From Verrucomicrobiales bacterium (GTDB lineage Bacteria; Verrucomicrobiota; Verrucomicrobiia; Verrucomicrobiales; DEV007), in the NCBI GenBank assembly GCA_029213065.1, contig JARGPH010000010.1, positions 97,740 through 161,739 of the forward strand: DNA of 64,000 bases, written 5' to 3'. The notes under the pieces were generated by a model. That model had not been told where the DNA came from. It saw nothing but the letters and a program-made list of their open reading frames with translations, and ran no database searches. Made by a program: the position numbers and the translations under genes. This document shows, one piece after another, positions 1 to 9,329 of the stretch (positions within the stretch are counted from its first letter, which is position 1; every line of letters begins with the position of its first letter).

Positions 1-440
1 TCGCGATTTGGTTTCACGACGCGATTTACGATCCCCTTCGAACCGACAACGAAGAAGCGAGCGCTGAACTCGCTGATGAGTGGCTGGCTTCCATCGACGC
101 CTCTTCCCAGCTCCGCGAAGACGTGGCCGGACTCATCATTGCGACTGACCACAAAACAGCTCCCGCGAACGATGATGAAAAACTCATCGTCGACATCGAC
201 CTCAGCATTCTCGGCAGTTCTGAGATCGACTATGTGCGCTATGCGGGGAACATTCGCAAAGAGTATGCAGCTTTCTCCGACAAGGATTACACCGAAGGCC
301 GGAAGAAGGTGCTACGTCATTTCCTCGATAAACCAGCCTTGTATTCCATCCCGCTTTTCAGTGAGCGCTTCGAAGCACCGGCGAGACGCAATCTCGAACG
401 CGAACTGAAGTCCCTCGCTCAATCAGAAGAACCACCGTGA
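1..440 (+). CDS. HD-domain predicted phosphohydrolase (5' end off window)
   Basis: The gene enters the window already open in frame 3, so its start is missing. The first visible residues contain WFHDAIYDP followed by DNEEASA. The His-Asp pair is the metal-binding dyad of HD phosphohydrolases, and this spacing is typical of the predicted metal-dependent HD hydrolases of the COG4339 type. The remaining 120 residues are mostly helical and rich in Arg and Glu. From the usual family length of about 200 residues, roughly 50-60 N-terminal residues lie outside. The substrate is unknown. No partner gene is visible; the next gene is about 150 bp downstream. Confidence 0.75.
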   Translation, partial: AIWFHDAIYDPLRTDNEEASAELADEWLASIDASSQLREDVAGLIIATDHKTAPANDDEKLIVDIDLSILGSSEIDYVRYAGNIRKEYAAFSDKDYTEGRKKVLRHFLDKPALYSIPLFSERFEAPARRNLERELKSLAQSEEPP

Positions 441-460
441 AGGTGAAGGCGGGGGCACCG

Positions 461-490
461 AACAGGGTTGAGTGCCTGACCTGACCCTGT
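461..490. repeat. Hairpin copy of a dispersed ACAGGGTTGAGT element
   Basis: The core ACAGGGTTGAGTG is followed after 3 bp by GACCTGACCCTGT, which is nearly its inverse, so the element can fold into a 12-13 bp stem. The same hairpin occurs in the other orientation at 62570-62600. The half-site is tandemly repeated at 22578 and 43798. All copies are intergenic. No T-tract follows, so it is not an obvious terminator. Confidence 0.55.
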
Positions 491-589
491 ATAGTCGACC
501 TTGGAGCAACTCTCGCAACCAACCAATATCGACCCAATCGAATCACTGCCGGCAATTGGCACAAGATGGGCTGAAAGTAAGCTAACATC

Positions 590-1450
590 ATGAAATTTAC
601 GATCTGCAGCTCCCTTTACTACAACATCAGCAGCGCCTCCACCGTGCTCTGCTCAATCAGTTGCAGTGAGACCCCTTACCAGAAAATCTCGAACGAAAGT
701 CTCACCGTCAACAGACCGGTAACGCGGTCGGATCTTTCAGTGGGGCTTGACGGGAACCGCTTCACCAAATTGCAAACCGACGAACCCGGGGATTTGCAAA
801 TCCAGTATTCAGCGCTGGTCGAAACCTCTCCCAGGTCGGTGCCTGCCAACGAATTAAGCAACCGCCGGGACAGCACCCTCGATGCAGTGGCGCTCCCCTA
901 TCTTTTCCCGAGCCGCTACGCTCCGGCTGACCGGATGCGGGCAGTGGCGATGGATCTCTTCGGAAATATTCAAGGGGATTTCAATATTGCGATGGCAGTG
1001 GAAGACTGGCTCTTCAACCACATTACTTATGAAGCCGGCTCCTCCGACGAACAGAGTTGGGCACTCGACACCCTCGAAACCCGGACCGGAGTGTGTCGCG
1101 ATTTTGCACACCTCGGGATTGCATTTTGCAGAGCTCTGACGATTCCGGCCCGCTATTGCACGGTTTACTCCTACCAGTTGGAACCGCAGGATTTCCACGC
1201 GGTCTTCGAAGTTTACATTGGCGGCTCATGGTATGTCATCGATGGCACCCGGAAAGCCCCCCTCAACGGCATGATACGGATCGCGACGGGACGGGATGCC
1301 AGTGACGCAGCCGTGGCGACGCTCTTCGGCGGAGTGAAAGGTCAGGGTATCGCGGTGGACGTTCAGCTCGCAAGCAATCAGAACGAAGCTTTCAATCCCG
1401 TAACGAGGGAGGCACTGATGGCCGATGGAAAAGCATTCTTTCTTTCATGA
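590..1450 (+). CDS. Transglutaminase-like protease-fold protein
   Basis: A 286-residue protein of the transglutaminase-like superfamily, the papain-like fold found in bacterial proteases and amide-modifying enzymes. The catalytic triad can be read directly: Cys169 in TGVCRDFAHL, His203 in DFHAVFEVY and Asp218 in VIDGTR. About 140 residues of beta-rich sequence precede it, as in the two-domain bacterial family. The N-terminus is Cys/Ser-rich, but the sequence does not show a clean signal peptide, so the cellular location is open. A second transglutaminase-like gene follows after 15 bp on the same strand, which suggests co-transcription. The substrate cannot be told from sequence. Confidence 0.8.
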   Translation: MKFTICSSLYYNISSASTVLCSISCSETPYQKISNESLTVNRPVTRSDLSVGLDGNRFTKLQTDEPGDLQIQYSALVETSPRSVPANELSNRRDSTLDAVALPYLFPSRYAPADRMRAVAMDLFGNIQGDFNIAMAVEDWLFNHITYEAGSSDEQSWALDTLETRTGVCRDFAHLGIAFCRALTIPARYCTVYSYQLEPQDFHAVFEVYIGGSWYVIDGTRKAPLNGMIRIATGRDASDAAVATLFGGVKGQGIAVDVQLASNQNEAFNPVTREALMADGKAFFLS

Positions 1451-1465
1451 AAACATCCCGCTGAG

Positions 1466-2374
1466 ATGGAGATCGTAAACATTGACGACGAGGCCGTGGC
1501 GCGGTTGCATTTCTCGCACACCACGGAGTATCGCTACAGCGGGCCGGTGGAGTTCGGCCGGCACCGCCTTGTGATGCGTCCGCGAGAGACCCATTTCGAA
1601 CGGGTCGAGCACATGAAAATCACAACCTTCCCGGAATCGAGACTGCATTGGTTTGAAGACATCTACGGAAACATCATCGCAAGCGCCGATTTCCTGACAC
1701 AATCAGACACGCTTTCGATTCAGAGTGAATTTGAAATTTGTAAGTACCTTCCCACCGAGCCGACGATCGGCGCTGAGGTATTGGCGGGTGAGGAATATCC
1801 CGTCTATTACCCCGGTCTCGAAGAGGGAGCCTCACACCTCTACCGACGCTCGGTTTACCCCACCGAAGTCGAGGGCGTCCGCGCGTGGGTGCGTTCCCTC
1901 GGGATTCTCCCGCCGACAGGAACGCGGGGCCCCATTTTCCTATCCCTCGCATCAGCGATCAACGAGCAGATCAACTATCAACGGCGTGAGAAGCCGGGAG
2001 TGCAGTCGCCGCTGGAAACACTCCGGAAAACCTCAGGATCGTGTCGCGACACCGCCGTCCTCATGATGGAGGCGGGCCGATGCTTCGGCTACGCGACCCG
2101 TTTCGTAAGCGGCTACCTTGAAAGTCAGAATTCGAAAGTGGGCCGGGGCTCGACGCACGCCTGGATGGAAGCCTACCTGCCTGATCGCGGCTGGACCGGC
2201 TTTGATCCTTCCATTGGCGAACAGGCCGGGGTTGGCCATGTCGCGGTTGCGGTCAGCAATCATCCCCGCGGGGTCATGCCGATATCCGGCAGCTTCACCG
2301 GATATGGAAATAAATCGGCGGGAATGACCGTGGCAATCCACTCGAGGCGATCCGGTCCGGGCGTTCAAGAATGA
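1466..2374 (+). CDS. Transglutaminase family protein with bacterial N-terminal domain
   Basis: A 302-residue protein. The first 100 residues (LHFSHTTEYRYSGPVEFG, then RLVMRPRE) match the bacterial transglutaminase N-terminal domain. The core follows, with Cys193 in SGSCRDTAVL, His231 in STHAWMEAYL and the Asp in GFDPS near residue 246. Such proteins are annotated as transglutaminase-like cysteine peptidases, often in genomes that encode peptide or cyanophycin-like degradation; the substrate here is unknown. It follows the preceding paralogue by 15 bp. The two differ strongly in length and N-terminal domain, so they are unlikely to be a recent duplication. Confidence 0.83.
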   Translation: MEIVNIDDEAVARLHFSHTTEYRYSGPVEFGRHRLVMRPRETHFERVEHMKITTFPESRLHWFEDIYGNIIASADFLTQSDTLSIQSEFEICKYLPTEPTIGAEVLAGEEYPVYYPGLEEGASHLYRRSVYPTEVEGVRAWVRSLGILPPTGTRGPIFLSLASAINEQINYQRREKPGVQSPLETLRKTSGSCRDTAVLMMEAGRCFGYATRFVSGYLESQNSKVGRGSTHAWMEAYLPDRGWTGFDPSIGEQAGVGHVAVAVSNHPRGVMPISGSFTGYGNKSAGMTVAIHSRRSGPGVQE

Positions 2375-2379
2375 CGTAA

Positions 2380-3006
2380 TTACTCCCCGCGCATCGCCCT
2401 GCCAATATCACCCGGCTCGTAGCCGTAAAGCTCTCCCGGTAAGTCAGGGTTGTCGATCTTGACGAGACGCCAACTTGTCGGCAGAAAACTATCCTTTTTC
2501 CAGGTGAACGTGAACGGGCTCTTCAGTTGGTTGACGCGCTTCGTTGCCTCCTGCCCGGCGGGGCCAACCGGTTTACCGCTCACAATGAGTTTTGCGGTGA
2601 CGACGGCAATCCCGTCTTCATTGATTTCGAGGGTCTGATCTTCAGCCGTCACTACCAGGGCCATAAACTGACTGCCCACATCCACGACCGCCTCGACGAT
2701 CTCTTCATCCGTAAACTCCCACCGGTCGGAATATTCCTCCGAAAGCAGTCGCTGTATTCGACTGGCACTGCGCCTCTCGATGCCCTCGATGAGAGATGCC
2801 TGCTTTTTCGCCACCGCCGTCGCAGGTCGAAACTGCAACCCGACGAAAACGAGCAAACCCACCGCCGCAGCGGCAATCAGCATGACAATGACACGGGCGG
2901 AACCTTGTTCAGTTTTGTGTTGCGTATCTTTCACTGAAGCTATGTTCTCTAAAGTGACTTTGGATGTAAATGTAAAACACTCCAAAGCTCCCCGCACACT
3001 TTCCAT
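2380..3006 (-). CDS. Unknown protein with one membrane segment and a cystatin/NTF2-like outer domain
   Basis: Not recognised as a named family. A hydrophobic segment (VIVMLIAAAAVGLLVFVGL) about 45 residues from the chosen start acts as a membrane anchor. It is followed by a roughly 150-residue soluble part with alternating helix and strand, resembling the NTF2-like folds of other verrucomicrobial anchored proteins; this fold assignment is an inference. The ATG at 3006 overlaps the divergent NUDIX start by two bases. A GTG at 2934 would remove the overlap and put the membrane segment near the N-terminus, so the start is uncertain. It converges on the transglutaminase gene with a 5 bp gap. Confidence 0.55.
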   Translation of the reverse strand: MESVRGALECFTFTSKVTLENIASVKDTQHKTEQGSARVIVMLIAAAAVGLLVFVGLQFRPATAVAKKQASLIEGIERRSASRIQRLLSEEYSDRWEFTDEEIVEAVVDVGSQFMALVVTAEDQTLEINEDGIAVVTAKLIVSGKPVGPAGQEATKRVNQLKSPFTFTWKKDSFLPTSWRLVKIDNPDLPGELYGYEPGDIGRAMRGE

Positions 3007-3493
3007 GGCCACCTACCGCCCCAACGTTGCCGCAATCCTCCGGGACCCCGAAACAGGAAAAATTCTTGTGGGAGAGCGCATTGATCACAAAGGCAGCTGG
3101 CAGTTCCCCCAGGGGGGCGTCGACAAAGGGGAGGACCTCATCACCGCGCTCTATCGCGAAGTGGAAGAGGAAATCGGGGTCCCGCGTGAGCTTTACACCC
3201 TCGTCGAATGTCGGACCGACTACCGTTACAAATTTCCTTCAGGCCACCTCAAGAAAGGAAGATACTGCGGCCAGACTCAGACATACTTTCTTTGTGACTA
3301 TTACGGAACCGACGAAGACTTTGACCTCGACGCACACGTTCGGGAATTCCGCCGACTGAAGTGGATCAAGCCGAAGAAATTCAAACTGTGGTGGGTGCCA
3401 CGCTTCAAGCGGGAAGTGTTCCGTCGCGTCTTTCGTGATTTTTTCGGAGTGACGCGCATGGCTTCGAAGAAGCCGCCAAAGCGGAAAAAGTAA
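3005..3493 (+). CDS. NUDIX hydrolase, RppH/Ap4A hydrolase-like
   Basis: A 162-residue protein starting at MATYRPNVAAILRD. The NUDIX box is GGVDKGEDLITALYREVEEE (residues about 38-57), with the Gly, the R-E-x-x-E-E core and the following hydrophobic/Gly positions all kept. The N-terminal WQFPQGG motif and the tail are characteristic of the RppH/dinucleoside-polyphosphate pyrophosphohydrolase branch, which removes pyrophosphate from mRNA 5' ends or cleaves Ap4A. The last 15 residues are strongly basic (KKPPKRKK), longer than in E. coli RppH, and may bind RNA. The start was chosen because translation from further upstream would overlap the divergent gene and add non-conserved sequence. Confidence 0.82.
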   Translation: MATYRPNVAAILRDPETGKILVGERIDHKGSWQFPQGGVDKGEDLITALYREVEEEIGVPRELYTLVECRTDYRYKFPSGHLKKGRYCGQTQTYFLCDYYGTDEDFDLDAHVREFRRLKWIKPKKFKLWWVPRFKREVFRRVFRDFFGVTRMASKKPPKRKK

Positions 3494-3589
3494 GCCCGAT
3501 GGGCATAGCCCGCTCTCCCCCGCCGTGAAAAAACTTTCTCTTTCGCCGAATACCTGAGACGATGTAAACGTCTAAGCCCACTACCGCTC

Positions 3590-6500
3590 ATGTATTTTGG
3601 AATCCGAGGAAAAGTAGCATTGTTAGTGATGCTGGCGACAGCAGCCTGTGCCCTGCTCGTGGCGACAGCGCTCTCCCATCGCGCCACCGATATTCTGCGG
3701 GAACACGAACTGGTTGATCTCGGGGACGAGGCCTCACTGAAAGGATGGCAGATCGTCGATCAGGTGGCGGGCCTGCAGGGGGATATTCTCAGTCTCGCTT
3801 ACAGTCTTCCTTTTCGCGAAGCCGTCATCAACGGGGCATCACAGCAGCAGCTCTCCACCATGGTCAGAGGTCTTTGCCGCCATCAGTGGAAGATGCACCT
3901 GCGATTTGACATCGTCGCTTTCGAAGAAGGCGAGCAAACGTTTCAGCTCATCGAGGAAAAGGCGTCAATCGCGCGCGAGGATCTCTGGTTTCCTGAAAAA
4001 GACTCTCAGGCCGGCGAGCGCATCCACCTCTCCAATATTCGAAGGGCCATGGTAACGAGAACGGACCTGGGTGGCTCGCAGGAACTCCAGCGAATCGAAC
4101 CGGTTATCTGGGCTGTGGCGCCGTTGACTTCGCAGAACTCACAGCCCCTTTCACCTCCCACTTACATTCGCATCATGATGTCCCTCTACACGACACCTTC
4201 GTCGAGGCACCTCTATTCGCTGGTCGACACCACGGTGAAGAAAGACGCTGAGGGAAACGTCATCAGATCCACTCCCCTGATCCGACACGATGAGACAAAG
4301 CCCCTCAACGGTCCCAACGATACTATCTTCGAAAGCCTCAACGACAACGAAGACGTCCAAGTGGCGCTTGAAATCAGCCGGGGATTGAACAAGACCCCCG
4401 GCATCCCTGTCGCGGAACCCAAAGTGGATAAACTGCAGAAACTCGAGAATGTCCCGCTCGAAGAGCCCTACTATTTCATCGAAGGAGAACCGCGAAAAAA
4501 ACTGCGCGAGGCCATCAACAGCGAGAGTGAGGAAACGCTCGACGACTTCATCGATTTACTTGAAGTGAAAATCGGAGACCTCGGACGGGCAGGAGGTTTA
4601 AAGGCAGGCGTGAAGGAACTGCGACTGCTCGCGAATTCCGCTGAGAATCTCGCGGCTCTCAAGAAGCTCGTTGAAACAGAACTCGAAACTTATTTTTGTG
4701 ATGCCTACGATGGCCTCGACTGGAGAAACCGGGTCGAGTGCGACATGATCCACGCCTGGGCGGTTCGCCTCCTCGTCGGCGAAGGCGCTCTGCGCTCCGA
4801 GTATCTGCTCCAGTATGCGGTTCTCGACGACGAACTGGCTTCATCGATTGAGTATGAAATGACAGAACTTCGCAATCTGGCACTTCTCGTCGCAGGCGGA
4901 TTCGGCATCATCGGCTTCCTCATTGCGATGCACTTCATCAGGCCTTTGAAACAGATGACGACAACGGCCCAACAGCTCACGGCCAGTCACCAGGACCGCC
5001 TTTACAAAAAGGTCGGTGTCCTCGCGCGGACCCTCGACATCAAACGGCGTGACGAAGTCGGCGATATCGCCCGGGCATCAAAGCGGCTCTTTGAAGAGCT
5101 CATCGCCTCGCAAAATGAACTCGAGGAACGAGTCAACGAACGAACTCTTGAGCTGCGGAGAAGTTACTCGGAACTGGAAACAGCGAACGAAAAACTCATG
5201 AGCCTGAGCCATGAGAAAGACGCCTTTGTTGCCAAAGTGAGCCATGATCTAAGGCAACCTCTCAACGCCATTTTTCTGCAGGTCGAGGCGTTGAAACTTT
5301 CCGATCTCGATGAAATGCAGAAATCGGATGTCCAGCGTATCCACGACCACGCCGCGAGGGAATTGAATCTCGTGAATGACATTCTCGAGTATCAGAAAAT
5401 CATTATGGGAGCGGAAACGCTCAGCAAAGACACCATTGAAGTCGCCAAACTCATCCACGACCTTGAGGAAAGCCACGAACCGTCGCTGCGGGGAAAAGAG
5501 GTGAAAATGGAAACGGGGCACGCCAAAGATATCGGGAGTCTCGTCGCAGACGATCGCCGCGTTCGCCAGATCCTCGGCAACCTCGTCGGGAATGCCTGTA
5601 AATTCACCAGGGAAGGCACCGTGACGGTCGATGCGCGTCCGCGGGAGATTAACGGCGACGAGTGGGTCGAATTTACCGTCACCGACACGGGCCGGGGAAT
5701 GAGTCCTGACGAGCAGGCGAAGGCATTTGTTCCCTTCGTATCCAACAAAAAAGACAACGCCGGCGGCAGTGGCCTCGGACTCTCAATCTGTAAGGAACTT
5801 GTCTCCCAGATGGGAGGAAAAATCGGATTCGTCTCCGAGCTGGGAAAAGGCACCCATTTCAGCATTTTTCTTCCCCGGAAACCCTCATCAGAACACTACG
5901 ATCCCCCGAAGGAACTCTCCCTCCCCGCATCGCTGGCACTGCCGACCGAAGACAACGGAAAAGAAATCGACTCCGTTAAAGGCGGCGGGACCATCCTCGT
6001 GATTGATGACGACAGGAAAGTCAGAGAACTGCTTGGCCGTATACTTGAGCACGACGGCTATCGCGTTTTGGAAGCGGCCGACGGTGCCTCCGGCCTCGAA
6101 ATGGCTCACACCCATCACCCCGATGCGATCACACTCGACGTCGTCATGCCGGGTGGGAAGGACGGATGGGATGTCCTTCGGGAATTGAAAGAATCGCCAA
6201 TCACCAATTCCATCCCCGTCATCATGGTCTCGGTCATGGCCGAACAGGAAAACGGGCTCGCTCTCGATGTTGAAGATTATCTCGTAAAGCCGATCGATGT
6301 GGATCGTCTCGGACGGGTTATCTCCCGGATCACCGCGCGGATTCCCCAACGGAATATTCTCCTCGTCGATGACGAACAGGATTCTCTCGACTCGCTCTCA
6401 CGAATCCTTGAGAACGAAGGCTGGCACCCGACTCTGGCGCACGACGGGCAGGAGGCACTGGATATTCTCGAGAAAACCCGCCCCGCCGCCATCGTCCTCG

Positions 6501-6727
6501 ACCTGCTGATGCCGGGAATGGACGGTTTTGAATTCCTTCAACACGTCCAATGTGATCCGAAACTCAGATCCATTCCCGTCATCGTCATGAGCGGTAAAGA
6601 GCCCGACGAATCAGAACAGGAATTTCTTGAGAAACGGGTCACGGCAGTTCTCAGAAAGGGGAGCAACTCGACAAAAGATCTTCTCGCCAACATCAACGAA
6701 CGCATCCGCTCGAGTCGAATAGAATAG
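3590..6727 (+). CDS. Hybrid sensor histidine kinase with two C-terminal receiver domains
   Basis: A 1045-residue membrane sensor. A membrane segment at residues 8-28 is followed by a periplasmic sensor of about 400 residues with no motif I recognise. A second membrane segment (LALLVAGGFGIIGFLIAMHF, about 430-452), a HAMP-like linker and a coiled coil come next. The kinase core has phospho-acceptor His552 in KVSHDLRQPLN, an N box (NLVGNACKF), and G boxes DTGRGM and GSGLGLSI. Two receiver domains follow, with Asp850 (LDVVMPGG) and Asp971 (LDLLMPGMDG). Lys of the first receiver is in LVKPID; the second has LRKGS, so both look able to accept phosphate. No output regulator gene is adjacent, so the downstream target is unknown. 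Confidence 0.9.
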   Translation: MYFGIRGKVALLVMLATAACALLVATALSHRATDILREHELVDLGDEASLKGWQIVDQVAGLQGDILSLAYSLPFREAVINGASQQQLSTMVRGLCRHQWKMHLRFDIVAFEEGEQTFQLIEEKASIAREDLWFPEKDSQAGERIHLSNIRRAMVTRTDLGGSQELQRIEPVIWAVAPLTSQNSQPLSPPTYIRIMMSLYTTPSSRHLYSLVDTTVKKDAEGNVIRSTPLIRHDETKPLNGPNDTIFESLNDNEDVQVALEISRGLNKTPGIPVAEPKVDKLQKLENVPLEEPYYFIEGEPRKKLREAINSESEETLDDFIDLLEVKIGDLGRAGGLKAGVKELRLLANSAENLAALKKLVETELETYFCDAYDGLDWRNRVECDMIHAWAVRLLVGEGALRSEYLLQYAVLDDELASSIEYEMTELRNLALLVAGGFGIIGFLIAMHFIRPLKQMTTTAQQLTASHQDRLYKKVGVLARTLDIKRRDEVGDIARASKRLFEELIASQNELEERVNERTLELRRSYSELETANEKLMSLSHEKDAFVAKVSHDLRQPLNAIFLQVEALKLSDLDEMQKSDVQRIHDHAARELNLVNDILEYQKIIMGAETLSKDTIEVAKLIHDLEESHEPSLRGKEVKMETGHAKDIGSLVADDRRVRQILGNLVGNACKFTREGTVTVDARPREINGDEWVEFTVTDTGRGMSPDEQAKAFVPFVSNKKDNAGGSGLGLSICKELVSQMGGKIGFVSELGKGTHFSIFLPRKPSSEHYDPPKELSLPASLALPTEDNGKEIDSVKGGGTILVIDDDRKVRELLGRILEHDGYRVLEAADGASGLEMAHTHHPDAITLDVVMPGGKDGWDVLRELKESPITNSIPVIMVSVMAEQENGLALDVEDYLVKPIDVDRLGRVISRITARIPQRNILLVDDEQDSLDSLSRILENEGWHPTLAHDGQEALDILEKTRPAAIVLDLLMPGMDGFEFLQHVQCDPKLRSIPVIVMSGKEPDESEQEFLEKRVTAVLRKGSNSTKDLLANINERIRSSRIE

Positions 6728-6962
6728 AAATCCGCCCCCTCCCCCTGCTGGAAACGAGACCGTCCGGCAACAAAAACCTCGCAGATCCAAGGCTCGGAAC
6801 AGGTTCGCTGACTGGCTCTGGATCAACAGGTCAGCGCGATAAAAGCCCCTCGGAAAACTTCCATTTTTCAACAACCGGCTCCTAATTCCCTCAGATAAAG
6901 AAGCTTCCATCTTGAACGGGGACAATTAAACGAGGTCGAAAAGGCGCATTTATTTAGGCAAA
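6728..6962. other. Intergenic stretch before the EF-G gene, nothing recognised
   Basis: Together with the promoter region this makes a 315 bp gap. It contains no open frame with coding character, no repeat of the families seen elsewhere in the window and no strong hairpin. The last 60 bases become A+T-rich toward the promoter region. Confidence 0.5.
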
Positions 6963-7036
6963 AACCGAATTCTCGGTTGCCAATGGTGCGCTTTGAATAA
7001 CTATACCGGCTAATAAAACGGTTCAATTTAGACTAA
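6963..7036 (+). promoter_or_regulatory. Putative promoter, operator-like palindrome and ribosome binding site of the EF-G gene
   Basis: An inverted repeat, AACCGA-ATTC-TCGGTT (6963-6978), overlaps a possible -35 box TTGCCA (6977-6982). After 17 bp a weak -10 candidate, ACTATA, lies at 7000-7005. A good Shine-Dalgarno sequence, AAAGGA, lies 2 to 3 bp before the ATG at 7043. The palindrome on the -35 box would suit a repressor site, but no regulator gene is near. The promoter assignment is by eye only. Confidence 0.35.
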
Positions 7037-7042
7037 AGGACG

Positions 7043-9139
7043 ATGAAAGACCTCTCCAAATACAGAAACATTGGTATTTTTGCCCACGTTGATGCGGGTA
7101 AGACAACCACGACTGAGCGTATCCTCAAGCTCACAGGTAGAATCCACAAAACCGGTGAGGTGCACGACGGTGCAGCTACAACAGACTTCATGGAGCAGGA
7201 GCAGGAGCGTGGTATCACGATTCAGTCCGCTGCGACGACATGTTTCTGGGACAAGCACCGTTTCAATATCATTGATACTCCCGGTCACGTTGACTTCACC
7301 ATTGAGGTTTATCGTTCACTGAAAGTTCTCGATGGCGGTGTTGGAGTGTTCTGCGGATCCGGAGGTGTTGAGCCTCAGTCCGAGACGAACTGGCGTTACG
7401 CGAATGACTCGGGTGTTGCCCGTGTTATCCTCGTTAACAAGCTCGACCGAATCGGTGCAGACTTTTACAATGTTGTTAAGCAGGTGAAAGAAGTGCTCGG
7501 TGCCAAGCCTCTCGTCATGGTTCTTCCAATCGGAATCGAAGATGACTTCAAAGGCGTCGTCGATCTCCTCTCCCGTAAAGCATGGGTATGGGATGATACA
7601 GGTCTTCCTGAGAACTACGAAATTCAGGACGTTCCTGCCGACATGGTCGACAAAGTCGAGCAGTATCGCAACGAACTCATCGAAACGGCTGTTGAGCAGG
7701 ACGACGAAGTCATGGAGGCATACCTCGAAGGTAAAGAGCCGGACATCGACACGATCAAGCGATGCATCCGCAAAGGAACCATCGATCTTGAGTTCTTCCC
7801 CACTTACTGCGGATCAGCATTCAAAAACAAAGGTATCCAGCTTCTCCTCAATGCGGTTGTTGATTACCTTCCAAGCCCGACAGAAGTGAAGCCTCAGCCT
7901 GAAGTCGACCTCGAAGGTAACGAAACAGGCGCATACGCGATTGTCGATGTGAACAAGCCACTCCGTGCGCTTGCTTTCAAAATCATGGATGACCAGTATG
8001 GAGCGCTTACTTTCACACGAGTTTACTCGGGTAGCCTTCAGAAAGGCGACACGATCCTGAACACTTTCACCGGTAAAACCGAGCGTATCGGCCGTATCGT
8101 CGAGATGCACGCTGATTCCCGTGAAGATCGCGACAGCGCGAGCGCAGGTGACATCGTAGCCCTCGTTGGCCTCAAGAATGTTCAGACCGGTCACACCCTC
8201 TGTGACCCGAAAGATCCCGCGACTCTGGAGCCAATGGTGTTCCCGGATCCCGTTATCTCGATTGCTGTGGCACCGAAAGACAAAGCCGCTTCCGAGAAGC
8301 TCGGTGAAGCGATCGGTAAAATGGTTCGTGAAGATCCTTCGTTCTATGTTGAAACCGATGTCGAAACCGGTGAAACGATTCTCAAAGGAATGGGTGAGCT
8401 TCACCTCGACATTAAGATCGACATCCTCAAGAGAACACACGGTGTTGAAGTGGAAGTGGGCGCACCTCAGGTGGCCTACCGTGAAACAATCACCCAGCGC
8501 GTTGAGGATTCCTACACTCACAAGAAGCAGTCCGGTGGTTCCGGTCAGTTCGGTAAGATCGACTACATCATCGAGCCCCTCGAACCCGGTAGCGAAGGCT
8601 TCGAGTTCGAATCTAAAGTGGTTGGTGGTAACGTTCCTAAAGAATACTGGCCTGCGATTGAGAAAGGCTTCCGCCTTTCCAAGGACAAAGGTGTTCTTGC
8701 CGGCTTCCCAATGCTCGACTTCAAAGTAACCCTCGTTGACGGTGGATTCCACGCCGTCGACTCCTCAGCTGTTGCTTTCGAAATCGCCGCTAAGTCTGCT
8801 TACCGCCAGTCCATTCCAAAGGCCGGTCCTCAGTTGCTTGAGCCGATCATGAAACTGGACGTATTCACTCCGGAAGATCACGTCGGTGATGTCATCGGCG
8901 ACCTTAACCGTCGCCGCGGAATGATTAAGAGCCAGGATTCGACAGCTACCGGCGTTCGCGTCAAAGCGGATGCTCCACTCAGTGAGATGTTCGGATACAT
9001 CGGTGACCTTCGTACCATGACCTCCGGTCGTGGTCAGTTCTCGATGGAATTCTCACACTACGCACCTTGCCCACGAAACATCTCTGAAGAGATCGTCGCC
9101 AAGGCCGTCGCTGAGAAAGAGGCGAAAGACAACAGCTAA
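7043..9139 (+). CDS. fusA: Elongation factor G, EF-G2-like
   Basis: A full-length 698-residue ribosomal translocase GTPase. The G motifs are present: AHVDAGKT (G1), DTPGHVDF (G3) and VNKLDR (G4). Domains II to V follow, including GMGELHLDI of domain III. The stretch [18 protein letters not shown] and the tract [14 protein letters not shown] are hallmarks of the second EF-G type (called EF-G2 or FusB in gammaproteobacteria), whereas canonical EF-G has DGAVAVFDAVAGVQPQ here. It stands alone, without rpsL, rpsG or tuf. Its codons (many GTT, GGT, CTT, CGT) differ from the C-ending neighbours, as expected for a highly expressed gene or one with another history. A canonical paralogue elsewhere is likely but cannot be seen here. 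Confidence 0.93.
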   Translation: MKDLSKYRNIGIFAHVDAGKTTTTERILKLTGRIHKTGEVHDGAATTDFMEQEQERGITIQSAATTCFWDKHRFNIIDTPGHVDFTIEVYRSLKVLDGGVGVFCGSGGVEPQSETNWRYANDSGVARVILVNKLDRIGADFYNVVKQVKEVLGAKPLVMVLPIGIEDDFKGVVDLLSRKAWVWDDTGLPENYEIQDVPADMVDKVEQYRNELIETAVEQDDEVMEAYLEGKEPDIDTIKRCIRKGTIDLEFFPTYCGSAFKNKGIQLLLNAVVDYLPSPTEVKPQPEVDLEGNETGAYAIVDVNKPLRALAFKIMDDQYGALTFTRVYSGSLQKGDTILNTFTGKTERIGRIVEMHADSREDRDSASAGDIVALVGLKNVQTGHTLCDPKDPATLEPMVFPDPVISIAVAPKDKAASEKLGEAIGKMVREDPSFYVETDVETGETILKGMGELHLDIKIDILKRTHGVEVEVGAPQVAYRETITQRVEDSYTHKKQSGGSGQFGKIDYIIEPLEPGSEGFEFESKVVGGNVPKEYWPAIEKGFRLSKDKGVLAGFPMLDFKVTLVDGGFHAVDSSAVAFEIAAKSAYRQSIPKAGPQLLEPIMKLDVFTPEDHVGDVIGDLNRRRGMIKSQDSTATGVRVKADAPLSEMFGYIGDLRTMTSGRGQFSMEFSHYAPCPRNISEEIVAKAVAEKEAKDNS

Positions 9140-9163
9140 GCGATTGTCATAAAACAAGATTCC

Positions 9164-9195
9164 AAAAAGCCGGGCCTGACCGCCCGGCTTTTTTT
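9164..9195 (+). terminator. Rho-independent terminator of the EF-G gene
   Basis: A GC-rich stem, GCCGGGC with GCCCGGC, and a short loop are followed by a run of seven T. It begins 25 bp after the EF-G stop codon. Confidence 0.9.
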
Positions 9196-9266
9196 GTGCC
9201 CCGCTACCCGGATGATGCATGAATCGGCTTCCCCGCATCATGGCAACCAGGGGCAATGGCAGAACA

Positions 9267-9300
9267 GAAAAAGGCACCGACATTGCTGTCGGCGCCTTTC
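9267..9300 (-). terminator. Terminator of the 160-residue gene
   Basis: The stem GGCGCCGACA/TGTCGGTGCC (read on the minus strand, one mismatch) has a four-base loop and is followed by TTTTTC. It lies 30 bp after the stop codon of the minus-strand gene at 9330-9812. Confidence 0.8.
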
Positions 9301-9329
9301 TTCAACTAAACGACTATGAGAAAGATAAA

